DNA of 64,000 nt from Planococcus citri (Eukaryota; Arthropoda; Insecta; Hemiptera; Pseudococcidae): the NCBI RefSeq assembly GCF_950023065.1, contig NC_088677.1, forward strand, positions 33,501,230 through 33,565,229. Reading direction: 5' to 3'. A program made the translations under genes and the position numbers. Each line of letters starts with the position of its first letter. Position 1 is the first letter of the stretch. Of the stretch, positions 38,829 through 50,800 are shown one piece after another. The notes beneath the pieces are model-generated. The model did not search any database and was not told the origin of the DNA. It saw nothing but the letters and a program-made list of their open reading frames with translations.

Positions 38829-41800
38829 GGTTGAATAGCTAACTTTAGATGATGACTCCAACTTGCTGAGTCGACTGAAGGTGGTTTCTAGCCGTTTGGA
38901 AACCGCAATTTGTATTTTGGAAACTTCAGAATTTCATAGAGCTGCATAATTATAAAGGGTATAATGCAAATTTTAACTTTCCATTTTCATTACCTAGGTA
39001 AAATTTTGCGGAAAATTCATCTTTGAAAAATCTGATTGAGGCTCCAGAACGACTCAAAACGTTTTGAACCAGTTTTCAATTGATTCGGGGTGGGAGGGGG
39101 GGGTCAAAAATAGGGTAAGTATACCAAAATTCAACGTTCCAGGTCAATTTGGAGAAATTTTGTTCTTTACTCTCAAAGTGGCCACTTTTGGGCAGAGTTG
39201 GGAAAATTTATGCTAAACTTGGTCACCAAAACCATTTGGTCTAAGTCTCAAAATTTAATACGATCCAAAAAAGCACGTCGATATTTGATTTAAGACCTCT
39301 CAACTCAATTGATGAGGATTTCGAGATTTTTTAAAGCTTTCAATAAATTTTCGACTTTTCCTTTGTTGTAAAATTGTTGTATGTATTTCATTTCGACCCA
39401 TTTTATGAGAATTTTCTGAAAGTCTTGAAAATCTAAAAATCTGCTAAAGGCTCCAAATAGAGCTCATAAGTCTTATGGATTGTTTGAACTTTCAAAAATT
39501 TCTCAAAAGTTGCAAAATGAAATTCACAGAAAAACAAAAATTTATGTGTAAAAGATCTGAGACTTTTTTTACTCTACCTTTGTAAAATACTGTAGAACGT
39601 TCACTTTTCTTTCTTATTTTTTTGCGAACAAAATTCTCAAAATGATTAGGTACTTTTTTCAGCTTATCTACGCTATAAAGTAACCTACTTTTGTTCATTA
39701 TATCTATGTACTTACTGTAACACATCTAAGATAACTATGCATAGGAATCAGACGTACACATGTCGAAGTACCTACCTCTTATTTACATGAAAAAAGAGCA
39801 ATTCAGAGCTGGTCACAACGCACATGCACTTCCACTTGCAAGCATCTTGAATGTTTTGTCGCGTTGCTCTTGCAAGAGAGCACCGAGAGTAAAATTCGCC
39901 ATTATAGTTACATGTAGGTGGGTATGTTGTGGCATGTCATCGTATATGCAGCCTGCAGCTTGTTCGTTTAATTGAAATTCAACTCACTTGCCTGGTAACC
40001 GAGCCTTATACTGATATCATTTCATTATAGGGTGCCTAAAAACGCTAACAGATATTTAGCTACTTTTTCTTGTGAAATTTCATAAAACGTCATGATGTCA
40101 CTTTTTTCAGAGGCTTCGCTTGGAAAAACAATATTTGTTTACACTTTATGTCATTTACTTACTCTTCTTTGTAAAAATTATCGCTTGGCTAGGTCTGCCG
40201 AGAAAGTTATTTTTGTTCTGAAGCATAAAACTGTCAGCTCCGGTTCATTTAAAATTCAAAGCATTTGAACTTTAATTGGACAACGGTTAGACTTATATCA
40301 TAATGTAATATTTGCAATTTGAATTTCGCGAGTTATACTCGTACCTAATATACTTACTTCGAGTGTTCTTTAAAGATGTTTGTTTGACGATAAACTTTTA
40401 TACTTATTTCATAATTGAAAGTAGGTAATAAGTTTTTCTTTCGAATAACGATAAGACTACGTACCTCACTTACGTTCACTGTACGTAGGGTACAAAGATG
40501 AAGCGAATATTCGAAAGTTTGCTAGTTTCAAAATTATTATAGTTTATACAGGATTAAAGCGCTAATTTCAACTTATACCAATCGCGTTAGAATATCTATC
40601 TGTAGTATACCCAAAATTATGCCAACTTCATAACCACTGATGCTCGTATTTCACCAAATACTTAATTATTCTGGTTTACGCAAATACCTTGTACCACTAG
40701 GTGATTTCAATTCTCGAGTAGACGTGTACACAGTATAGGCTACACCCTTAAATTGAACACGAACTAAATAGAGACCTAATGTATAGGCTCCGTTTTCCGT
40801 AGCTTTTTAAATATTCGATCAAGTTATTAACAAAATGCACGAGGAAATAACATTTTGGCAAATAAATATCGTTATTTTTTCCCCAGTCCCTGGCATAATA
40901 CGTTCTCCAGACTAAAAGGTTTTTCGGCGGAAAAAACGAGAGCATTCGGAGATACGAAAGTATTCGAAATTTCGTTATGTTGATAACTTAATACGATGCT
41001 GTGTAACATAAATTAGTCGAACTGTGCCGCCTAAATGTTATATAACGTTTCTAGCAGCAAAAAAGGGGTTGATATAAAGCCTAAATCGTAGTATCTAAGG
41101 GAGGAACAAAGTTCATGTTGGTGCGAAAAACCAAGTGTACCCTCTCGCGGTGATTTAATATAGGTAACATAATAAAAAGTTGCAATTTATAAATCTTGCC
41201 GGAGGCTGTAAAGTGATTTTTGAAATAAGTATCCGTCTCGATTCATCCACCATACGGGGTTATTAATACTCGTATTATATTGTTGCTAATCATTAATATA
41301 GCTGTTTGCTTTGTTAATTTTCTTGAAAATTGAGTGGAAAAAATTAAAGTTAGGATGTTCATAAAAATTAAACTTCTTACGTAGGCAAGTATGTGAAATT
41401 TTAAAGCACATTGTGAGCTACCAGATTTAAGCTCTGAAGGTGTAAATACTTCAAAATATTCATTCCTTCTCAACTATACACTCTACAGGCAATTTTGTTT
41501 TTCGAAAATTGTCCAAAAATTAAACGTTATAATTTAATATCCTTAATTTGCCAATAAACTTTCATCGTATTCGAGTAAATTTAAAACGACTGCAATTTGT
41601 TAATTTTTATCGCTAGAGATGACACTTTTATGCTTTTTTGGTTGGGAATGAGAAATACGAGCATTTTTGTCAACATGCTGTATTAACTTACCAATGTTTA
41701 AAAAATTTCGTTCGAATTAAAAGTTGAAATTTATCGATAAACCTACGTAAGCGAGTATATATTACCACCAGTATATACCATTTGGTCGACTTTTCAGATA

Positions 41801-44800
41801 AAATTCTCGATATTTGTGGCACGTTATAACGAAACGAAATACACCGCTTTGAAAAAATCATTTATTAGACATTGTTAGTGTGTTTTTCACCAAAATATAT
41901 AGGACTCCGGTTCTAATTCTAATTGCCATCTTTTATCTGTAATATATTTAGGACACTTGTCAAGTCTCGTTAACTGTTAACATTTCCTTTAAAACTATAT
42001 AAGAAAGACATTTTCAGTAGTTCGTCCTTTAACGTTTAGTTTTCTTGCTTTTTTCCACTACTGCAGCATTAAAAATTCAATTTTCTTTCTCTCTTGGCCA
42101 TTTTTCTTTGCTTTTCTTTTCCTTCGGCAAATGGTTTCATGTTCGATTTAAAAAAGATTTTTCACTTTACGCCTTGGCTTGGCGAAGACTGCGCGTATAC
42201 CTAACTAAATCGATGGTGCTAATTTGTGGCGAAAAAATAAGAAAAGAGAAAAAAAACTTTCAAACGATTTTGCAAAATGTTTCGAAACCCTAAAACGAAT
42301 TTCCCGCTGGTTTATCTACCTACTTAGCGGAGTAATAAAACCGAAAGGAAAACGTGAAATATAATTACTAGTGGCCGAATGGGACCGATTTTGAAGCAGC
42401 GTGACCCTCGCCCTGTTGAGCTGAAAAACTGGAAATATTGACTGAGGAATGCAAATTTTCGAAATTTTTCACTCTAGTAATTTTTCGTCGTATTGCGCGC
42501 GATGGGAGAATATTTTATGCAAATTCACGTTTTCTAGATTAAGGAGGAAAAAAATGCAACATTTTCGCCTTTTCGTCTTGTTTTGCTCGAGCATCATTTC
42601 TCTTCTGCTTATCTTTATAATATACAGTTTATATAAAACAGATGTAACATTTTATACAAGGCGAAGGTTATTCATTAATAACTTTTTTCAAATGTGAAAG
42701 CTTAAGATGAGAAAAAAATACAGTTATTTGTGACTAGCGGCGGCACGTGGAATTTCATTCCAGTTTGCGAATAAATTTGACCTTTTTTTTCGAAATAAAA
42801 CCTTTAAAATTTTTGTGAAAAAAATTCTATTTAGTTCGAAACGAATATTTTTTTTCATGAATATCGCACATGCGACATGTGAAATAATATGGTAAGTGTA
42901 GGTCGTCTACCTTGTACGGTGTATGGTTGTCGTATTGCCCTTTGAGAGAAAATGAAAATCTCTTTATAGAGCTTGATGGTGGTTTGGCTATATATATTAT
43001 GTACTTAGGTATCGGATATCGTTTAATTTGAATATCAAGGCTAGCGATGAAGAACAGAATCCGTGTGATCATGATTTCTGAATAACATTTGATTAAATTA
43101 AAAGGTGTGAGATACCCTTATGTAGCTATCTCCGTGGATTTTACTTGGCTTTGGTACGATATACGTATAATTTCCTTTGTAAATAGGTTAGCCACATATA
43201 TCAAATAGGCTAGTGATCTATTGTTTCATTTACTTACCTAAGTATCTACTTATTTACCATACCTACATATACTGATGCATATAGTATGTATGTACATGAG
43301 AAAATACTAAATAGTCATTCGGTATATATATGTATTGGGCCTAATTGCTTGTAAATTAATTCCGTAACATTCAGCTAATGACAGATAGGAGTCCGCTGGG
43401 ACAAACGATAGACATTGTTTATGAAATGAAAGTTCTGTAACCTCTTATATACCTAGTAGATAATTTAGATCAAATGTCTAGACGGAGTATTTTTATAGGG
43501 AGAGTCTTATTCAATTACACTGGGCAACGGCAAATTTGTGTTCGGGTTGAAAATGGGCTTGATCACTACTTAGACCCTAAATCAAAAAACAGAGTGGCGT
43601 TTTTCGATTTGTTTTTGTAGTCAGGAGAGATGATCAATGTTGCAAAAATGGCCGTTTATGCCCTACTTCAAGAGTTTGTAGCGACATCAGAATTATTTTA
43701 CGAAAAAATCCAAGGTCATTTTCGGATTCTACGCACTTTTTTAAGTAAACTACTTTTCCCGATTTTTGATTTTTGAAGTTTCAAGCGCGTACGGAAGATT
43801 TTTATTTGTATAATATTTTAAAACTCAGAGCGCGCGACGCTGGCGTTACTCCACCACGTAACCGTGGCGCGGAACTGTGTTCACCCGAAGTTCAAGTTGA
43901 GTTTTTCGTATTTAGAAAAATTAGTTCTATGCGATTAAAACTTCGAAAACCAAAAATCGGGGAAAGTAGTTTACTTAAAAAAGTGCGTAGAATTCGAAAA
44001 TGACCTTGGTTTTTTTCGAAAAACAATACTGATGTCGCTACAAGCTCTTGAAGTAGGGCAAAAAACAACTCAAATTTGAAAAACTCACTCTTGTTTTTTT
44101 TTAGGGTCCAAACTATCGATTAAGCTCATTTTCAATCCAAACACCAAAAAAAAGTTCATAATTGTTGCCTAGTGTTATAAGTATTTCAAAAGTTTCGCAA
44201 GTTTAAGATCAAAAAAATCAGTTCAAAAAAAATGTTTCATCTTCAAAATTTTCTAAAATTCAGGATAACTTATGTCATATAAATTTTAGTCAATTTTGGA
44301 GAATAAAAATTTTTAGAATTTTTTTTGTTACTCAACACTTCTACATTTGAAACGTAATATCTACTTATACAGAGTGGCTAAAAAAGTCAGTATTCCGAAT
44401 TTCACATTTCAAATACCTAGTTTTAGTTTTTTGTAAAAAAAATCAAAAACAAAGCATCCTAGAAAAAAAAGTGATGACATTATGTCGAATGGAAATTCAA
44501 ATTTCAAATCTCTACAATCATGATCATGGTGTAATTTTTTTGCAGGACGCTTAGTTTTGCCTCCATAAGTCCAGATCAATTTTTATGAAACTCAGTTTGT
44601 AAATTTTTGAAATGAACTTTTGAAAAATTTGCAAACTGAGTTTCATAAAAATTGACCTGGAGGCGAAACTAAGCATTCTACAGAAAAATGGTGTGAAGGA
44701 AAATTGTAGAGAATTAAATTTCCAAACGACCTAATGTCATAAGTTTTTTTCTAGGATGCTTAGTTTTTGATTTTTTTACAAAAAACTAAAACTCTTTGAA

Positions 44801-47800
44801 ATGCGAAAATCAGAATATTGACTTTTTAGCCACTTTGTATGATGTATGGTATGAATTTAAATTTGACATCAACATCTTAGCCGGAAAATGGGAAAGGGTG
44901 TCCTGCTCTTTCTCGTTGCGAGCTCCATTTTGAAAATATTACATTTCAAATCAACAAAAAATATGATAAGTACCTATGTAGTTTTGGATCAAAAATTACA
45001 TTCAGGCAATAAGAACAATGCGGTGGCATTTTGCCTTCGAATCTCTGTTTCGAAATATTTCAAAGGTGTTAATAAAATTGCATAACCAGTTCGCCGCAAA
45101 TATGCAAGTTTATTTCCATTACGTGACGTCTTATTCAATGAAATCTTGTATTTATTCTGATTTTGTTCAATTTTTTCAATATGTAGGTAGGTACTTAATT
45201 TTTTTTTGGAGGTTCAATGAAATATCCATCATCATTTTCACATCAACTTTCTGAGAAGTGGGGGGAACCCCTTATAATTCACATGCATTCGTGATTTTTT
45301 TTCGCCAAGCTGCCAAACCTTGAAGGTTTATATCTCAAGAATGGACGAATTTCGAGACAATATTTTTGCAGGTTTTCAAAGAGAATGAATAATCCTGAAC
45401 TTCCATCAAATTTTCAAAAAATGAAAATTGAAGTACCGCTAGCATTGATTCTTTCTAATTTAAAGGTGCCAAGTTAAAACATGGCCTTATTTTTTCAATC
45501 TGGTCACATTGATTGTCCCTCATCTCTTCAACATTTTTTGAGTGCGATCATGGATTCGTTCTCTTAGCCTCCCTCCAGTTATTTTCAAGGGTTCCAATTT
45601 GGGAGAGTTCATTTCTCAAATGCAAGCTCTGGGTTTATTTTTTTTATTGGTAAAAAAAAGTATGAGCCATGAAGAATTAGGGAGGGGAAGAATTCAGAGT
45701 AAAGTATTTATTAGTGGGAAGGCGGGTATACGTTCTCATTCTACTTATCCTCTTATAATTTAGTTCATACGTGTGAATATAAATAAGTAGGTACTTTTTG
45801 AAGAAAGTCTAATATTCAATCTGTTGGAGCTATTTCGATTAAAAAAATTGATTCAAAAAAGCAAATATCATCGAGCTTTTTCTTTTCTCCTTATTTTGTG
45901 TCCACTACTCCACTAGGTATATACAATGATTAATTATAAGATACCTACCTACGTTATATGTACACCTACTTAATTAAATTTATACCTTACGACGAATGTG
46001 TGTTTTCAGAAACATCCTCATGTGATATTCGAATCTCACGCCAAGTTCAATAGTGGTTGTGCTAACAAAGGTAATTTAGAATGGAGAATGAAAGGTCATT
46101 CTAGGAAACCGAAACGTGGAAGCTCATTTTTCAATTTAAATCGTACCAAAAGAGACGTCAGAGAGGCTACAAAATACATAGAAACAGCGCTCATCGTCGA
46201 CAGATCAATGGTAAGATATTCACAGCATGATCGAACTAGATTATATCATAATAGCATACTAATGAAGCTGTTAACTATCTACCTACGTACCTACTACCTT
46301 CGCGTAATGATGTGTGTGTCGTGCGTACCTACCTACATCGTACAAAGGTAGATATAGGTACCATATACACCTATATATAGATGGGAAAAAAATAAATAAA
46401 ATAAATAAAAAAAGAAAACTAGAAGGAAAAAATACACTTATGCATCCCTTAAAATCGGTAGTTACGGAGGCAGGAAAGCAGTTGCTATGACTACGAGTCG
46501 ACCATGGTGTCGATAGCTTGCAGTGTATGAGTTTTAACGTTGTAAACAACTCTTTGAGGTTGAATTCTAATACCTTTCATATTTCTGAAAGGTTCACAAT
46601 CATGTCATTGACAATTAAATATCGATTAATAGAGTTAGATTTTATATTGTTGCCTCGTCGTACACGTGTCCTAAGTTTGTCGTCGAAAATATACTAAAGA
46701 TATACGTGTACCTGCTGCATGTTTCTTACAATCGTCTACATGTTGATAGGTAATTGCATTCTTTAACGGGTAATATCATCTATTATGTGTATTTTTTTAT
46801 AGTTCGATCGCCGTAACGGCAGTACCAGAGCTATTGTGATACAGGATGCGTTACAGATAGCAAATATTGTTGATCTAGTAAGTTATCTGATGAATTTTTG
46901 CACGGTTTATGATTTATGAAACCTCTATTGCATTCTTATATCACATTTTTGCTTCCATTTTATAAGCATTTACAGTCGATAAATCGACTGAATATTTACC
47001 GGTTATTACCTTTTAGTCGATTACGATGTGATAAAATTCAAATTTCCATATCCTCGGGTTCATATTCTCTAATTTGGTTACGTACGTTGCGAATTTATCG
47101 AGATTATTTATAAACATAATTTACAATACCGGTCTACCTATACTCCTCATTCTTCCATTAGTAATTTTTTTTAGGGTTGATTTGTATTTCTTGTGAACGA
47201 ATTGAACAAATTTGTGGGGCGTTGATAGTACTGTAGGGTGTATTCATACCACGTGTTTCGAATATTGTAGTCCCTTGCCTTTTATTTGATGATGCAGCAA
47301 CCTTAAATACACGAGTGTAAATTGGTCTTCAGACCGTGGGATTTGATGGAACGAAGTTAGTTGATATAGAATATAGGTAGTGCTTGTATGTATGTGTGTG
47401 TGTGTTTTTTACAATAACCTGCCGAGTCAGGGTTGCCAACGGTGATGATGTATCACTATTTATGTGCGGAGGATTTCATTCTTTGAAAAATTGTAATGTT
47501 ATTGGAGTGATTTATCACTAAACAGTGATTTTTTTGACAAAACTTGGTGATTTCATTAACTACGCGTAATTGATAAATTTAATTAGAAATCTTATTCGCA
47601 AATGCTTGGGGCGATTTACCCTTAACCGAGAGAATCGAGGAAAAAATGAAAACGAGTAATACAACAGTTTCTACCAATCAATTTTCATTTCCATTCCACA
47701 TATTTAGGGTTCCTATATACATAACGTAAGTAGCTAAAAATAGCGATTCAATTTTCAAAAAATTAATTTGAAATTTCAAAAGCTGCCAAAATTATACCAA

Positions 47801-50800
47801 GAGATGTTAATAAAAACACTTCGTGACACTGTCATCTCTTCAAATCTCAATGTACAAGCAAACCTATCAACACTTGTGTATTTTAGCTTGCTTCACTCAT
47901 TGAAATAGGTATTGAATATTCACCACTCACGTACCTATAGTTAACCTTCCGGTATATACAAACTCGTTATTAATTTTTATCGTGAATATTTTAATTTCAG
48001 TATTTTCGGACAATAAATACTAGAGTATCAGTAGTTTACATAGAAACTTGGCAAGGTGCCAATCAAATTTCAATTGATAAAAATGCCGAAATTAGCCGCG
48101 CATTGCTCAATTTTAACGAATATGCTTCACGTCAACTTTTTACCGTAGATAGAGACACCGTTCAATTAATTACGTAAGTTTTTCCATTCATTATCTCTAT
48201 TTTGACGCTTTAGATTTAATGAATATGTGTAAGTTAGTTGTATAAGTCTGAACCAAATCATTTTCTGAGGGTAATGACTATATTCGATATAAAACATAAA
48301 TTCAAACAACAGTTTTTACTGAAAAATCAATAAACCAAAAATCTAATGAAATAAATAATAAATGATTAAAATTAATTTCACCGTGAGCCAAACATCCATT
48401 ATATAGGTATCATTGTAGGGGGAATACATTTAATTTAACCAGCATCTGCCCTCTTTGTGCCAACACTGGCTACAGACCTGAGAATGGGAACTTCATCAAA
48501 AGTGTTATGAATGGATTTGACCTTTTTTTTTTTCAAGTTTCTATTTTTACAACATAGGTAGATATTGTAAGCCTCTTGTTGTTTCTTACTTCTGAAGTAC
48601 ATTTGGTGCCTAGAACCCATTACAATCATCAAAATCAAATAAATTTTTTTCCAGGATGAAATTTTGCAATGAATTGCTTAGCCTACAACAATTTCAAAAG
48701 ATAAATTTTATTTGTCAATTTGAGGCGAATTTTTGAAAATAGAAACCAAGTCATTCATTATTTTTAAAAATCAAACTGCGATGGAGAGCTAAAATTAATG
48801 TTAGGTACCTATGCCATATTTCTGACTTCTAAAATCGATTAGAGATGTTTTGAACCGTACAAATTATGTTTTTCTTTCAAAAAGCGATTTTTGTAACAGA
48901 TTTTTACGTTTCTGATTTCGATCCTGAAAAGTTATCATTTATCAATATCTCTTGAAAGATGATCAGGACTCAGACGGTCTGGAAAATATACTTTTTGAAT
49001 TTTTTAGAAGAGAATCGCAAAAAGAATCGCATGGGCGCGATTCTTCAGAAAATATGAATTCGGTTCTCAACAATTCCTCCCCAAAAAGAATGCAATTCGA
49101 ATCGCCAAAGGAACCGATTCTCGCAATTTTCTTGCGATTCTTTTTTGCGATTCGAATCGTCCCGTCTCCGTATAAAAATGAGAGTAACGATGGAAAAAAT
49201 CGTTGAAGATGCCAAAAAATATTTTGAAGAAAAGTAAAATTGTAAAAATAATTTAATCTAAAAAAATATCTTCGAAGTTGAATTTTCAAAAAATTTAAAA
49301 TTTTCTGTTGACGAAAAGATGTCTCAAAATTAAAAAGAATAGACACAAAAATAAAACATTTTTACAAACGTAGGTTTTTTTGTTTTTTTTTTAAAACAAA
49401 AAATGATAAGTATTTTCAAATTAAAGAAATGATTTTATCTAACAAAATACTTAATACCTTGATATCCTGTTGAAATTTTAGAAAAATCAAATTATTTTTC
49501 CAATTTAAAAAAACAAACAAACAGATATTTTAAACAAAATGCCGGATACCATCTCACGATGTGATTAATATACCTACATAAAATGAGCTTACTTATCTGT
49601 AAAGATATCAGTTATTTACGTCATTCGGAAGTTTATTCGATCTACTTTCTTATAGTTAATAATATTTGGCAAAAATGTCTGCAGAAAAAAAGGGGAAAGA
49701 TCACTCAAAGTAACGATAATTTGTTGAACTGTCAATAATATTATGATCCTAATACCGAGATTTTTGTCAAAATGTCAAAGAGTAAAGCCTTAAAACGTGG
49801 TTACGATTTCCAGTTAAAAATTTCATTTTTTTTCTGTGTACTTTGAGATACCTACCTATAAGTAGATCCAGTTCCTCCACTTGAAAAAATAGCGGTCAAA
49901 TCCATTAATGACTTCTTACAAAGCTCTATCGCAACACTATGAACAAAAAATATCCTCAAAACACCCCTATTAATTATTGTTTAACAGTTTATTCAAATGA
50001 AAATCATTACTACTATCGACATAGAGGCAATTTCTCGTGCTCTTTTACCACACACAAAAAAAAAATCATTGAAATTGAAAAAAAAAGGGAACCACGTAAC
50101 AACAATACAACGTTCAGATTACCTATTTACGAACTCGTTAAAATAATACGAAATTAAAAACGAAGTACTTAGCACGCGCTTATTAGCTTATTGTTCACAC
50201 TTCGATGGCACAAAATGTGTATGTGGTGCTTTTGCGCAATTTACGGGCAGATCTTTTTTTCTCTCTCTTGGTCGTTCTTTATTACCGAGAAAAAGGCTAC
50301 GTGTATTCATTCAAATTGCATAGGAAATTGTAATATCGTACAGTTTTATAGGATGGTGTCGTTCTCGCTGGTTTTTGCATACAGGTTCTCGTTTTCTCAA
50401 CAAAACATTTTAGGTGGTAAATGGTTGGTTCTTTGTACTAATTAATGCAAAAATACCTAGTACGTCGGATCTGCCCTGTATGTTTTGTTTCGCTGGTGAA
50501 ATGACGTAAATTATGCACTCATTTGTATGTTATAAATTTCAATGGCTACGTAACAAAATGTAACCGTGTATAAATTCAAACGAAATAACCTAATAAACTA
50601 CGAGTTTAATTTTTGTAGTCGCACGGCCCGCGCGATATAGGTACCTGAAAAATGGTCGAATACGTAGGTATATATTCATTTTAAAAATAATAAATCACGT
50701 AAGTGTGTATACCTACGTACCTCGTACCTTTAGGTACAAAAACAAAACTTTATTTTGTCGTCTTTTTTTTTTACTTTTTTTTTCTTTTTTGAAATTCACA

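Larger units (their letters stand above)
36992..38830 (+). mobile_element. Non-LTR retrotransposon (LINE) reverse-transcriptase relic, 5'-truncated
   Basis: Pieces of a LINE reverse transcriptase in order: AFIDFEKALDS (about 36992), TASITVNGE and GIRQRDALSPKLF (to about 37200), the catalytic FADD split by an insertion at 37535, DVVLIAQDMDELQ and GLKINKGKTKTM (37702-37815), a VYLGQ segment near 37940, SMLGI-type and SGHV(V)R pieces (38460-38600) and the WK-GEAF end (to about 38770). It ends in (GAAA)n. In-frame stops, a 50-bp duplication and three MITE insertions make it dead. The closest type by recall is the RTE/CR1-like arthropod LINEs; clade not certain. Confidence 0.88.
33117..46009 (+). 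other. Intron 3 of the ADAM gene (12.9 kb)
   Basis: Bounded by GTGAGT and GTTTTCAG. Holds a pogo-like MITE, a LINE relic with three nested MITEs, a Harbinger-like and a mariner-like MITE, and one dispersed TTCGCCGCAAAT repeat (45019-45108). The stretches 33870-36990 and 39080-43510 are AT-rich with no recognised gene, apart from C-runs near 35466. Confidence 0.8.

Noticed and set aside
38607..38834. Independent 75-codon gene ending in KERKKERKKER
   Set aside because: It is the 3' end of the LINE read in the wrong frame, running into the GAAA microsatellite.
48963..49346. 127-codon minus-strand frame
   Set aside because: Lies in intron 6 over a GAATCG-rich local repeat; no recognisable protein pattern.
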